DNA of 64,000 bases. Origin: Catenulispora sp. GP43. GTDB taxonomy: Bacteria > Actinomycetota > Actinomycetes > Streptomycetales > Catenulisporaceae. Location: the NCBI RefSeq assembly GCF_041260665.1, contig NZ_JBGCCT010000006.1, positions 310,001 to 374,000 of the forward strand, in the 5' to 3' direction. This document shows, piece by piece, positions 26,341 through 35,147 of this stretch. Numbering within the stretch: the stretch's first letter is position 1; every line of letters begins with the position of its first letter. A model generated the notes under the pieces. That model did no database searches. It had not been told where the DNA came from and saw only the letters and a list, made by a program, of their open reading frames with translations. The position numbers were made by a program, and so were the translations under genes.

Positions 26341-26976
26341 AGTGCCGCCCGGGTCCGCTACGGCCCGTTGGAGGCGCTGCACGGCGTGGACCTGGCCTTT
26401 CCCGCCGGATACGTCAGCGTCCTGATCGGACGCAACGGCGCCGGGCGCACCACCGCGCTGCGGGCCCTGGCCGGGGCCGTGCCGCTGTCCGCCGGCCGGT
26501 GCCTGTGGCAGGGGCGCGATGTCAGCACTCTGCCCGCGTACCGCCGCGCACGCCTGGGCCTGGCGTTCGTTCCCTCCGAGCACGCGGTGTTCGGGTCGCT
26601 GACCGTCGCGGAGAATCTGGGGCCGGACGCGGGGACCGACGCAGAGGTCGCTGACACGTTCCCCGAGCTGCCGCCGCTGTTCGAACGTCGTGCCGAGACC
26701 TTGTCCGGCGGGCAGCAGCGACTGGTCGCGCTGTGCCGGGCGATGCTGCGCCGGCCGCGGCTGCTGGTGCTCGACGAGCCCGATCTCGGCCTGGCCCCGG
26801 CGGTGGTCGCGCGCCTGCACCGGCGACTGCTGGAGATCGCGGCCGAGGGGCGGACGGTGGTCCTGGCGGCGCAGACGCTGCCCGCCACGCTCCGCGCCGC
26901 GGGGGTCGTCCATGTCCTGCATCGCGGCCGCGTCGCCTTCAGCGGGGAACCGGGGGAACTGCCGCTGTCCGAGTGA
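26320..26976 (+). CDS. livF: LivF-type ABC ATPase with Walker A Lys-to-Arg change
   Basis: A 218-residue ATPase with a canonical signature (LSGGQQRLVALCRAM) and Walker B (LLVLDEPDLGLAP), but Walker A is GRNGAGRTT (residues 37-45) with Arg43 where Lys is nearly invariant. The switch region VLAAQTLPATL also lacks the LivF-typical VEQN. It is shorter than most LivF proteins (about 235). It may be catalytically weak, with LivG carrying ATP hydrolysis. Last gene of the liv operon. Confidence 0.82.
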   Translation: MTVEAELSAARVRYGPLEALHGVDLAFPAGYVSVLIGRNGAGRTTALRALAGAVPLSAGRCLWQGRDVSTLPAYRRARLGLAFVPSEHAVFGSLTVAENLGPDAGTDAEVADTFPELPPLFERRAETLSGGQQRLVALCRAMLRRPRLLVLDEPDLGLAPAVVARLHRRLLEIAAEGRTVVLAAQTLPATLRAAGVVHVLHRGRVAFSGEPGELPLSE

Positions 26977-27040
26977 ACTTCTGTCACTCGTTAGCATCGC
27001 CCAGCTGGCCTTCGACCGTCCATGCTCGGACACTGACGCT

Positions 27041-28117
27041 GTGACCAAGACACGCATCGCGTGCGCCGTTGTGGGCGTGCTCTCTCTCGTCGCCGCCGCG
27101 CTGATGGCCTGGTGGATCACTCCGAGCTACGTCGCCCGGATCCCCTCGGACAAGACCATCTCCCGCAACTACGCCGGGACGTTCGAGACCCTGCTCGATC
27201 CGCAGGCACTGGCTACCGGCAACCTGCTCGGCGCGATCAAGCAGAAGGTGCCGCTGACCGTCGCCCAGGTCGTGAAGGTCGAGGCGACCTCCGGAAACAC
27301 GGCCCTGGTCAGCGACTCCCGCACGACCGAGGCGAACGGGACCAAGGTCGAGCAGACCAAGTGGGAGTACGCGGTGGACCGCAAGTCGCTGGAGGCGGTG
27401 AGCAACCACCCCAGCAGCTGGACCGTGATCCCGGCCAAGGGGCTGACCGTCAGCTGGCCCTTCGGCGCCCAGAAGAAGAACTACGAGGGCTGGACGCCGG
27501 AGACGCAGACCACGACCCCGCTGACGTATCTGCGCTCGGAGTCGAAGCAGGGCATCACGACCTACGTCTACGAGGCGAAGGTCGCCCCGACGAAGATCGT
27601 GGACCCGCAGATCCTGGCCACGCTGCCCAAGCAGCTGCCCGCCAGCCTGCTCAAGCTCCTGGCCTCCGCCGGCAACCTGCCGGCGTCCCAGGTCGCGCAG
27701 CTGAACCAGATCCTGCCGCAGCTCGGGGCCGAGGTCACGATGGCCTACACCTTCCAGGACGACTCCACGTTCTGGGTCGACCCGGACACCGGCCTGGTCA
27801 TCGACGTGCAGCGCAACCAGCAGCGGGTGGCGGCGATCGCCCTGCCCACCGGCACGGTGATCCCGCTGATCCCCGCGGTCGCCGCCACGTACGAGACCAC
27901 CCCGGCCAGCCAGAAGCAGGCCGCCGACGACGCGAGCAACGGCAGCAACGTCATCAGCTGGCTCGGCGTGTACCTGCCGATCATCCTGCTGGTCCTCGGC
28001 GTGGTGCTGCTGGCGCTGGCCGCCTTCCTGTTCCTGCGCGGCCGCCGGCGCGGGCCGACGGTGCCGCCGGCGCCGCCCGCGGGTCCGGGGCCGGGACCGG
28101 AGGCGACGCACCCGTAG
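27041..28117 (+). CDS. DUF3068 membrane protein
   Basis: A 358-residue protein with an N-terminal helix (about 5-25), a roughly 270-residue extracytoplasmic domain and a C-terminal helix (about 308-332) followed by a basic, Pro-rich tail. The pattern, including TFWVDPDTGLVIDVQRNQQR, is that of DUF3068 (porin-PorA-like annotation, role unknown). GTG 27041 is chosen so that the helix begins right after the start; the open frame upstream overlaps livF. A good terminator follows. Confidence 0.82.
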   Translation: MTKTRIACAVVGVLSLVAAALMAWWITPSYVARIPSDKTISRNYAGTFETLLDPQALATGNLLGAIKQKVPLTVAQVVKVEATSGNTALVSDSRTTEANGTKVEQTKWEYAVDRKSLEAVSNHPSSWTVIPAKGLTVSWPFGAQKKNYEGWTPETQTTTPLTYLRSESKQGITTYVYEAKVAPTKIVDPQILATLPKQLPASLLKLLASAGNLPASQVAQLNQILPQLGAEVTMAYTFQDDSTFWVDPDTGLVIDVQRNQQRVAAIALPTGTVIPLIPAVAATYETTPASQKQAADDASNGSNVISWLGVYLPIILLVLGVVLLALAAFLFLRGRRRGPTVPPAPPAGPGPGPEATHP

Positions 28118-28140
28118 GGGTGCCGGGATTCGGTGGATGA

Positions 28141-28170
28141 GGGTGGCGGCCAGGTGGCCGCCACCCTTTT
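28141..28170 (+). terminator. Intrinsic terminator after DUF3068 gene
   Basis: Perfect 11-bp arms GGGTGGCGGCC (28141-28151) and GGCCGCCACCC (28156-28166) with a 4-base loop are followed by TTTT. Confidence 0.85.
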
Positions 28171-28195
28171 GCGTGGTCGGCGAGCCTTCCGCGGT

Positions 28196-28711
28196 TCAGT
28201 GCGGGCTGAGCTCCAGCGTGCGCCGCTTCCGGTCGATGCCGGCGACGACGACCGTCACGGTGTCCCCGACATCGGCCTCCCCGTGCCGAAGCAGGCCCTC
28301 GATGCCGTCGGCGACCCGGACGAAGACTCCGAACGGCACCAGCATGGTGACCTGCCCGGTCAGCTCCTCGCCCACGGAGACCTGGTCGGCGAAGGTCTGG
28401 AACGGATCCGGCTGCGTCGCGCGCAGCGAGAGCCGGGCCTCCAGGTTCCAGGTGTCGAACTGCAGGAACTCGCCGGATACGCGCTGACCGACCTCGACGA
28501 TGTCCGTGGCCGCGTCGAAGCGCTGCCAGGCGAGTTCGGGGATCGTGATGAAGCCGACACCGGGGAAGCCCGGGTGCGCGGGGCCGTCGTCCAAGGCCAC
28601 GAACACACCGAAGCGCTCGACCGCCGCGACCACGCCGGACAGGATCTCGCCGGGTCGCAGCGCTTCGAGGAAGGCCCACAGTTCCGGGTGGTCAGCCTGC
28701 TCAAAAGCCAT
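28196..28711 (-). CDS. Protein with two S1 RNA-binding domains
   Basis: A 171-residue protein with two S1 OB-fold repeats: one begins GEILSGVVAAVERFGVFVAL, the other GEELTGQVTMLVPFGVFVRV. Such small double-S1 proteins are found in actinobacteria without a defined role, and RNA binding is expected from the fold. ATG 28711 is preferred over an upstream in-frame ATG because it begins right after the neighbouring stop. It is 14 bases downstream of the next gene on this strand, so the two are an operon. Confidence 0.75.
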   Translation of the reverse strand: MAFEQADHPELWAFLEALRPGEILSGVVAAVERFGVFVALDDGPAHPGFPGVGFITIPELAWQRFDAATDIVEVGQRVSGEFLQFDTWNLEARLSLRATQPDPFQTFADQVSVGEELTGQVTMLVPFGVFVRVADGIEGLLRHGEADVGDTVTVVVAGIDRKRRTLELSPH

Positions 28712-28725
28712 CGGGACGCAGTCTT

Positions 28726-29373
28726 TCAGCAGAACACGATCGCGTGCCCGCTCCCGATGCTCGCCAGGCACGCCCGATACAGGTGCAGCCACACATACCG
28801 CTCCGCTGCGAACGCGTCGTCCTCGCCCGTCGCCTCCACGGCCGCGGCCTCATCGTCGGACAGCGCCCCCTGCTCATCGAGCCGGATGCCGAGCGCTGCC
28901 GCGAAGCCCGCCAGTTCCGCCCGCAGCCGGTGGCTCGAGCCGACCATGCCCACGCCCGCGACCTGCGCCTCCTCGGGCAGGAACAGCGGGTCGTCGAAGG
29001 CGACCGGGATGTAGTAGCCCTCGTTGTCGGAGTGGCAGAGCAGGTGGGAGGAGAACATGACCGTCTCGTCATCGACCTTCATCAGGTCGTGGCGGTACTG
29101 GTCGTCGCTCACCGCGGACCAGGGGGTCACGGCTTCGCCGAGTCGGGCGAGGGTGAAGACGCGCCGCAGGTGCGACAGGTAGCTGTAGGGGAAGCCTGTC
29201 GAGTAGTCGTGGTCGTCGCCGGCCTTGTGGATGACCTCCGGCTCGCGCCATGTGATGCCCTCGGCTGCCAGGGCGTGGGTCAGGTTGTCGAACGCGTCGT
29301 GGTGGTGGGCGTAGCCCTCGGGGTCGTTGCGCGCCTGATCGCACAGTATCCCCACCGAAATCCCCAATCCCAT
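28726..29373 (-). CDS. Uncharacterised protein paired with S1 protein
   Basis: A 215-residue soluble protein starting MGLGISVGILCDQARN and ending GSGHAIVFC. I do not recognise the family. It has a conserved-looking HKAGDDHDYSTGFPYSYL segment and several His and Asp residues but no motif I can name. No signal peptide or membrane helix. It is the first gene of a two-gene unit with the S1 protein and divergent from the CynX-type transporter with about 50 bases between. Confidence 0.65.
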   Translation of the reverse strand: MGLGISVGILCDQARNDPEGYAHHHDAFDNLTHALAAEGITWREPEVIHKAGDDHDYSTGFPYSYLSHLRRVFTLARLGEAVTPWSAVSDDQYRHDLMKVDDETVMFSSHLLCHSDNEGYYIPVAFDDPLFLPEEAQVAGVGMVGSSHRLRAELAGFAAALGIRLDEQGALSDDEAAAVEATGEDDAFAAERYVWLHLYRACLASIGSGHAIVFC

Positions 29374-29425
29374 GGCCGTGCACGCTACCGGCTGCGGCCG
29401 ACAGGCGGCGCATATGATCACGTTC

Positions 29426-30751
29426 ATGAGCGTGGACGAGCGGGCTGCCCGGGACCGGACGGCGCCCGGTCCGGCCACGCTGACCACCTCGTTGCTGATC
29501 GCGATCATCCTCGTGGCGGCGAACCTGCGCGCCGGGCTGACCGGTGTCGGGCCGCTGCTGCCGAGCATCGAGCACTCCACCGGGCTGTCCGAGACCTGGG
29601 GCGGGCTGCTGCTCACGCTGCCGCTGCTGACCTTCGCCACGACCTCGCCGCTGGCCGGCCGGGCCGCGCGCCGGTACGGGGCGCCGCGGGTCCTGGCCCT
29701 GTCGCTGCCGTTGCTGGCGGCCGGGCTGGTCGTGCGCTCGCTGCCGGGGACGGTCTTGCTGTTCACCGGCACCGTCGTCATCGCCGCCGCGATCGCCGCG
29801 GGCAACGTCCTGCTGCCGGCGGTGGTGCGGACGAACGTGCCGGGGCCGCGGATCGGGCAGGTCACCGGCGTCTACGTGACCGCGATGGGGCTGGTCGCCG
29901 CGATCTCCTCCGGGGTGTCGGTGCCGCTGGCCGACGTCCTGCCCGGTGGCTGGCGCACCGCGCTGGGCTGCTGGGCGGTGCTCGCGGTGCTGGCGTTTCC
30001 CGCGTGGCTGCCGCACCTGCGCCGCGAAGCCCGGCCGATGCCGAAGTCGATGCCGCAGCCCCCGACCTCGCCTGCTGCCCCTCCGCCCCCGCCGCCGAAG
30101 GCGCCCGGCCTCTGGCGCTCGCCGCTGGCCTGGCAAGTCAGCCTCTTCATGGGCCTGCAGTCCTTCGGCTTCTACGCCACCATCGCCTGGCTCCCCAGCA
30201 TCGTCCACGACCACGGCACCCCGGCGGCCACGGCCGGCTGGGAGCTGTTCCTGTTCCAGGCCGTGGGGCTGGTCGCCAGCAGCACCCTGCCGCTGCTCAC
30301 CCGCCGCCGCGTCGACCAGCGCCTGCTCGCCGCGGCCGCCTCGGTCCTCACCGGGGCGGGGTTCGCGCTGCTGGCCGCGGCCCCGGGCCTGGCCGTGCCG
30401 GCCTGCGTGCTGACCGGCTTCGGCGGCGGCGCGACGCTGGTGCTGGCCCTGACCTTCCAGGGCCAGCGCGCCGCCGAGGGCCCGCAGGCCGCGGCGCTGG
30501 CCGCGATGGCCCAGTCGGTCGGCTACCTGGTTGCCGCGGTCGGCCCGCTGCTGCTCGGCGCGCTGCACGGCGTCACCGGCGGCTGGGCCGTGCCGTTGAC
30601 GGTGCTGGCCGCGCTCGCCGGGATGCAGGCGCTCATCGGCGTCGGGGCCGGCCGCGACATCACCGTGGCCCCTCCGCCGGCGCCGTCCGGGCCGTCTGCG
30701 CCGTCTGCGGCGACCCCTCCACCCGGTTCCCCGACACCACGGTCACGATGA
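29426..30751 (+). CDS. MFS transporter, CynX/NimT family
   Basis: A 441-residue 12-helix transporter of the cyanate/2-nitroimidazole type: LLIAIILVAANLRAGLTGVG in helix 1 and GRAARRYGAPRVLAL as motif A. A Pro-rich central cytoplasmic loop (PTSPAAPPPPPPKAPG) separates the halves. ATG 29426 or ATG 29414 could be the start; no strong Shine-Dalgarno decides. The substrate is unknown. Confidence 0.82.
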   Translation: MSVDERAARDRTAPGPATLTTSLLIAIILVAANLRAGLTGVGPLLPSIEHSTGLSETWGGLLLTLPLLTFATTSPLAGRAARRYGAPRVLALSLPLLAAGLVVRSLPGTVLLFTGTVVIAAAIAAGNVLLPAVVRTNVPGPRIGQVTGVYVTAMGLVAAISSGVSVPLADVLPGGWRTALGCWAVLAVLAFPAWLPHLRREARPMPKSMPQPPTSPAAPPPPPPKAPGLWRSPLAWQVSLFMGLQSFGFYATIAWLPSIVHDHGTPAATAGWELFLFQAVGLVASSTLPLLTRRRVDQRLLAAAASVLTGAGFALLAAAPGLAVPACVLTGFGGGATLVLALTFQGQRAAEGPQAAALAAMAQSVGYLVAAVGPLLLGALHGVTGGWAVPLTVLAALAGMQALIGVGAGRDITVAPPPAPSGPSAPSAATPPPGSPTPRSR

Positions 30752-30861
30752 CACACACCGCGATGATCGCATCAGGCCCAGATCCTGAATCTGCTGGGTG
30801 ATGCGGCACGGGGCGATCGTGGAGCGCGGGGCGACCGAGTCGGTGCTGGCCGAGCTCACAT

Positions 30862-30912
30862 CCCGATGATGCTCAAACCCCGATGACGCTCAAACCCCGA
30901 TGACGCTCACCG
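30862..30912 (-). repeat. 17-bp repeats spanning the stop of the ArsB-like gene
   Basis: Three copies of a 17-bp unit (CCCGATGACGCTCAAAC with one variant base in one copy) lie at 30862, 30879 and 30896. The gene's last codons and TGA sit in the array, so a second TGA falls in another frame downstream. Confidence 0.85.
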
Positions 30913-32218
30913 CGGCCCACAGCGCGACCGTCGCGGCGACCAGCGTCGCGGGCACGGCGACCAGGCCGAGCCGGGTGTACGTCGCCAGGCTCACCTGCTC
31001 GCCGTGCGAGGTCAGCACCCGGCGCCACAACAGCGTCGCCAGCGACCCGACATAGGTCAGGTTCGGCCCGAGGTTCACACCCAGCAGCACCGCCAACAGC
31101 GTCGCCGGCCCGGCGGCTGCGGCGGCCGGAAGCAGCACGAGCGTGGCCGGCAGGTTGTTGACCACGTTGGCCAGCACCGCCGCCACGCACGCGGTCCCCA
31201 GCAGCGGCAGGAACGAAGACCCCTGCGGCAGCAGGTCGCCGGCATGCGCCCCGAGCCCGCTCCCGGTCGCCGCCTTCACCACGACGCCGAGCGCCAGCAC
31301 GAACGCGCAGAAGAAGGGCGAGGCCGAGCTGACCAGCTCGCCCACGGTCGCCCGCCGCCGCACCAGCGCCCGCGTACCGAGGATGAGGACCCCGGCCAGC
31401 GCCGCCCACGCCGGGTTCAGGCCGGCCAGGGAGGTGACGGCGAAGCCGGCCAGGGTGGCCGCGACGATGACGACGGTGAAGGTGGGGACGGTGATGGGGG
31501 AGTCGGAGTCATCGGGAGCTTCGGAGGTGCCGGAGCCGGTGGCCGGGCTTGCTGCTTCGGTTGCCTGGCCAGGGTTGGCTCCCGGTGCCAAGTCGTCGGC
31601 GAAGAACTTCCGGAAGACCACATACTCCGTCCCGACCGCCGCCACCCACGGCAGCGCCATCAGCGCCGCGAACCGGCTGAAGGTCAGGCCCGACGCGCTG
31701 AAGGCCAGCAGGTTCGTCAGGTTCGACACCGGCAGCAGCAGCGAGGCCGAGTTCGACAGGTGCGCGCAGGCGTACACGTGCGGCCGGTCCTTCACCCGGG
31801 CGCGGACCGTTGTGGCCAGGACCACCGGGGTCAGCAGGACCACCGTGGCGTCCAGGCTCAGGACGGCCGTCGTCAGCGCCGCCACCACGAACACCGCGGT
31901 CAGCAGCCGGTGTGCGTCGGGTCGGCCGGATCGGTTGGCGACCCGCGCCATCAGGGCGCCAGCCGCCGTGAACAGGCCGTCGTCGGCACACAGTTGCGCC
32001 AGAACCAGGACCGCGGCGAGGAATCCGACGGTCGGTGCCAGGGTGGTCACCACCGACCAGGCCGTGTGCGGCGAGACCGCCCCGATCGCGATCACGATGC
32101 CCGCCGCCGGGATCGCCGCCGCGGCTTCGGGCCAGCCGCGCGGCCGCACCACGGCGAACACGAGGACGACGAACAGCAGCACGACCGACACCACCGTGCC
32201 GGCTCCGGAGCTCAGCAC
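30890..32218 (-). CDS. ArsB/SLC13-type inner-membrane transporter
   Basis: A 442-residue protein with about eleven helices of the ion-transporter superfamily, most like actinobacterial ArsB-type permeases. Marks are [18 protein letters not shown] in the first half and [19 protein letters not shown] in the second. No arsenic genes (arsC, arsR) lie nearby, so arsenite export is not supported by context and anion transport in general is safer. GTG start. Divergent from the HxlR regulator. Confidence 0.78.
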   Translation of the reverse strand: MLSSGAGTVVSVVLLFVVLVFAVVRPRGWPEAAAAIPAAGIVIAIGAVSPHTAWSVVTTLAPTVGFLAAVLVLAQLCADDGLFTAAGALMARVANRSGRPDAHRLLTAVFVVAALTTAVLSLDATVVLLTPVVLATTVRARVKDRPHVYACAHLSNSASLLLPVSNLTNLLAFSASGLTFSRFAALMALPWVAAVGTEYVVFRKFFADDLAPGANPGQATEAASPATGSGTSEAPDDSDSPITVPTFTVVIVAATLAGFAVTSLAGLNPAWAALAGVLILGTRALVRRRATVGELVSSASPFFCAFVLALGVVVKAATGSGLGAHAGDLLPQGSSFLPLLGTACVAAVLANVVNNLPATLVLLPAAAAAGPATLLAVLLGVNLGPNLTYVGSLATLLWRRVLTSHGEQVSLATYTRLGLVAVPATLVAATVALWAAVSVIGV

Positions 32219-32333
32219 ACGCCGGCCCTCGGCCGGATGCCGGCGATGCTCACAATGCGCTCCATTGGTTCGCAGACAGTGCTTGACGATCTTATCGGTC
32301 GCGTGCCGTCACCTCGGCGAACGGTCGCCACCA

Positions 32334-32357
32334 ACTTCGAAAAAAGTAGTACCTCCG
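32334..32357 (+). promoter_or_regulatory. Candidate HxlR operator upstream of its own gene
   Basis: AACTTCGAAAAAAGTAGTAC begins at 32334, 23 bases before the HxlR start. A close match lies at 35005-35030 before the LLM gene (AACTTCGAAAATACTAGTGC). A stretch this AT-rich is rare here. Autoregulation by the HxlR protein is inferred. Confidence 0.55.
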
Positions 32358-32380
32358 CCCCGCCGAGCTAGACTGGCCTC

Positions 32381-32740
32381 ATGCCCAAGGCCGGCGTTCC
32401 CAATCGCACCGCCCGCAGCCGCCCCGCCCACGACGCGCCGGCTTGCGAACGCGCCCTGGGCCGGGCCTTCGCCCTGCTCGGCAAGCGCTGGAACGGCCTG
32501 ATCGTCGCGGTCCTCGCGCCCGGCCCGGCGGGCTTCGCCGACCTGCGGCGGCGCATCGGCCCGATCAGCGACTCGGTGCTCTCCGACCGCCTCGCCGAGC
32601 TGGCCGAGGCCGGGATCGTCGACCGCCGCGTCACCGATACCCGGCCGCCCGGCGTGCAGTACGGCCTCACCCCGGCCGGCCAGGCCCTGGTTCCGATCCT
32701 GGAGCAGGTCGCCGACTGGGCCGACGATCACCTCGCCTGA
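32381..32740 (+). CDS. HxlR-family regulator
   Basis: A 119-residue winged-helix regulator: CERALGRAFALLGKRWNGLI, then FADLRRRIGPISDSVLSDRL as the recognition part. HxlR proteins often respond to redox or electrophile stress. It is convergent with the FAD-oxidase/LLM operon (13-base overlap of the 3' ends), and a shared motif upstream of both operons points to control of that operon and itself. Confidence 0.85.
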   Translation: MPKAGVPNRTARSRPAHDAPACERALGRAFALLGKRWNGLIVAVLAPGPAGFADLRRRIGPISDSVLSDRLAELAEAGIVDRRVTDTRPPGVQYGLTPAGQALVPILEQVADWADDHLA

Positions 32741-34074
32741 TCCGCGCCGGTGCCGTCCTCATCCTCATCAACGGATGACAGCGCGATCGTCTGATGGAAC
32801 ACATCGTCCGGGTCGTACTGCGCCTTGACCGCAAGCAACCGGCCCAACGCCTCGCCGGGAAACGCGTCCCGCAACCGCTGCGGCCGCGGATCGGTCTCGA
32901 AGTTGGTGTAAAGCCCCTCGGTGAGCTTGCGCATCCCGTCCCAGTACGCCAGAAACTCGCGCTCACTCCCGCCGATGTCCGCGATCGAGAAGTTCTGGTG
33001 CCGGTGCGCGAAAGCCGTGGCCGAGGGCGCGACATCGTTGATCGCCCCGCCGACCGCGCGTATCGACAGCCACTGCGTCACCCCGCTGCGCAGCGCCTCG
33101 GCGATCTCGCCGGTCACCGCCGGGGTGAGATGCTCGGCGAAACCGTTGCTGAGCAACGGTCCTCGCGTGCTGCCGCCCTCGTAGGCCGCGTCGTCCGCGT
33201 GCACGATCGCCGCGTACGGCACCCGCTGCGCTCGTTGTCCGAGTACCGGCGCCACATCGAGCAACGGTGACAACGCGTCGATGGCCTCGGCGTCGTCGGC
33301 GCCGTTGAACACCGCCATGAGCTGCGCCTGCCGCCTCCCCGCGGACAAGAAGCTCGTGAGCCCGCGCGGCGCGTTCTCCACCACCTCGCCCCACCGTTCG
33401 AGCAGCCCGGCCAGATCCCCAGCGTCATAAACCATCTGCGCGAACACCACATCGCCGACCGGCGGCGCGGTGAATTCGAACGCTGTCACCACACCGAGCG
33501 CCGCTCCCGCGCCCCGCACCGCCCAGAACAACTCCGGATGGTGCTCGGCATCGGCCCGCACCATCGTCCCGTCGGCCAGCACCAGCTCGGTGGCGGTGAC
33601 GTGGTCGATGGTCAGCCCGTGCTCCCGGCCGAGGAACCCTATGCCCCCGGCGGTGGCGAGCCCGCCGACCCCCACGCCGCCGTAGTCCCCGGAGCTGATC
33701 GCCAGGCCGTGTGGCCGCAGTGCCTCGGCGACCTCGGACCACCGCGCCCCGGCCTCGATCCGGACCTTTCCCGCCGCCGGATCCAGAACCTCGATCCGGT
33801 TGAGCCGCCCCAGATTCACCACCACGCCGCCGTCGTTGGTCGACGCCCCGGACATGCTGTGCCCGCCGCTGCGTATCGCCAGCGGAACCTGTTGGGCGCG
33901 CGCGAACCCCAGCGCGTCGGCGACGCCCTGCGCCGACTCGGGCCGCAGCACCAGGCCGGGGGAACCGGTCCGGACATACGTGGACCGAAACCGTTCGTAC
34001 TCCTTGTCCCCGGGCTCCACGGCCGAGCGCTTCAGCGATTCCGGGACCGCGTCATAGGCGATGCCGTTAAGCAC
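32728..34074 (-). CDS. FAD-linked oxidase (berberine-bridge-like)
   Basis: A 448-residue PCMH-type flavoprotein. RSGGHSMSGASTNDGGVVVN gives the His for 8-alpha-histidyl FAD. The second, Cys, attachment site of bicovalent members is replaced in GDYGGVGVGG, so FAD is probably bound monocovalently. The BBE C-terminal signature is ALGRLLAVKAQYDPDDVFH. Cytoplasmic, no signal peptide. Its start overlaps the LLM gene's end by 8 bases. The substrate is unknown, perhaps a carbohydrate or alkaloid-like alcohol. Confidence 0.85.
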   Translation of the reverse strand: MLNGIAYDAVPESLKRSAVEPGDKEYERFRSTYVRTGSPGLVLRPESAQGVADALGFARAQQVPLAIRSGGHSMSGASTNDGGVVVNLGRLNRIEVLDPAAGKVRIEAGARWSEVAEALRPHGLAISSGDYGGVGVGGLATAGGIGFLGREHGLTIDHVTATELVLADGTMVRADAEHHPELFWAVRGAGAALGVVTAFEFTAPPVGDVVFAQMVYDAGDLAGLLERWGEVVENAPRGLTSFLSAGRRQAQLMAVFNGADDAEAIDALSPLLDVAPVLGQRAQRVPYAAIVHADDAAYEGGSTRGPLLSNGFAEHLTPAVTGEIAEALRSGVTQWLSIRAVGGAINDVAPSATAFAHRHQNFSIADIGGSEREFLAYWDGMRKLTEGLYTNFETDPRPQRLRDAFPGEALGRLLAVKAQYDPDDVFHQTIALSSVDEDEDGTGADQAR

Positions 34075-34960
34075 GTCGCTCCCGCTCGACCAGTTCCCGC
34101 AGCCGGGGCGCCACTTCCTCGGCGTAGGTCTGGATGTCCTGCGGATCGTCGCTGGCGAGGATGAACGTGCTCACCCCCGACTCCACGGCCAGGGGCAGCA
34201 ACTGCTGTGCCCATTGCTCCGGCGGCCCCTGCAGGAATCCCCCGTCCTGAGCGGCGAAGCTGCCGGAGATATTCAGTAGTCTGCGAATGTCCCGCGGGTC
34301 CCGGCCCGCCGCCGTCGCGGCCTCGTCGATGACCCGCTGCCCGCGCTCCAGGTCGCCGTCCTGCAGGTAGAACAGGCTCGGCAGCCAGCCGTCGGCCTTC
34401 TCGCCGATCAGGCGCAGCATGCGGGGCTTGAGCGCGCCGACCCAGATGGGGATGTCGTACGCCGGCGCGGGACCGCGCTTGGCGCCGACGACCTGGTAGT
34501 GCTCGCCGTTCACCCGGGCGCCGCCGCGCTCGGAGGTGTCCCAGATCCCGCGGATGACGTCCAGCGCCTCGCTGAACGCCTCGACCGCCTCGCCGGGCGT
34601 GCGGCGCGGACCGCCCATGGCCGCGATCGCGTCCCAGAAGCCGCCGGCGCCCAGCGCGAGGTCGTAGCGCCCGCCGGACAGCAGGTCCAGGCTGGCGGCG
34701 GACCGGGCCAGCACGGCCGGCGGCCGCATCGGCAGGCTGTGCACGTTCGCGGCCAGGCCGATGCGCTCGGTGCGCGCCGCCACCCAGGTCAGCAGCGTCC
34801 AGGTGTCCAGGAACGCCGGCTGGTAGGGATGGTCCTGGAACGTCACCAGGTCCAGCCCGGCCTGCTCGCTGAGCTGGGCCAGGACCACCGGGGCTGTGGG
34901 GTCCTGGCTCTGCGGCGTGATGAAGGTCCCGAACCGCAGGTCGTGGCCGTAGTCCGTCAT
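34067..34960 (-). CDS. LLM-class F420-dependent oxidoreductase
   Basis: A 297-residue TIM-barrel of the luciferase-like monooxygenase family. Typical segments: FGTFITPQSQDP at the start, ARTERIGLAANVHSLPMRPP, and GGRYDLALGAGGFWDA. Family members with this pattern in actinomycetes generally use F420. First gene of the operon with the FAD oxidase; regulated, by inference, by the HxlR protein. Confidence 0.85.
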   Translation of the reverse strand: MTDYGHDLRFGTFITPQSQDPTAPVVLAQLSEQAGLDLVTFQDHPYQPAFLDTWTLLTWVAARTERIGLAANVHSLPMRPPAVLARSAASLDLLSGGRYDLALGAGGFWDAIAAMGGPRRTPGEAVEAFSEALDVIRGIWDTSERGGARVNGEHYQVVGAKRGPAPAYDIPIWVGALKPRMLRLIGEKADGWLPSLFYLQDGDLERGQRVIDEAATAAGRDPRDIRRLLNISGSFAAQDGGFLQGPPEQWAQQLLPLAVESGVSTFILASDDPQDIQTYAEEVAPRLRELVERERRA

Positions 34961-35004
34961 GTCGGCTCCTCTGGCGCGACGCGGGTTGCTCTGTCGAGCG
35001 GAGT

Positions 35005-35030
35005 AACTTCGAAAATACTAGTGCTATTCC
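35005..35030 (-). promoter_or_regulatory. Second candidate HxlR operator, before the LLM gene
   Basis: AACTTCGAAAATACTAGTGC (35005-35024) shares its first eleven bases exactly with the motif upstream of the HxlR gene and also the TAGT core. It lies 45 bases before the LLM start. Confidence 0.55.
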
Positions 35031-35062
35031 GGAGCGGCCGCGCGCCGGGGACGGCAAACGCA

Positions 35063-35098
35063 GACCGGCCGCGGCGTGTCGTCACGCCGCGGCCGGTC
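35063..35098 (-). terminator. Strong hairpin terminator after G1 peptidase
   Basis: Perfect 16-bp arms GACCGGCCGCGGCGTG and its complement surround a 4-base loop, 50 bases past the stop of the peptidase gene. No T tract follows; strong hairpins without T tracts are common in actinomycetes. Confidence 0.75.
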
Positions 35099-35147
35099 CC
35101 GGTGGGGGAGGGCGCCGGGGGCTCAGCCGCCCGGCGCTGTCACGTCT

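Noticed and set aside
30890-32218. Arsenic resistance operon
   Set aside because: Only an ArsB/SLC13-type permease is present; no arsC, arsR or arsA nearby.
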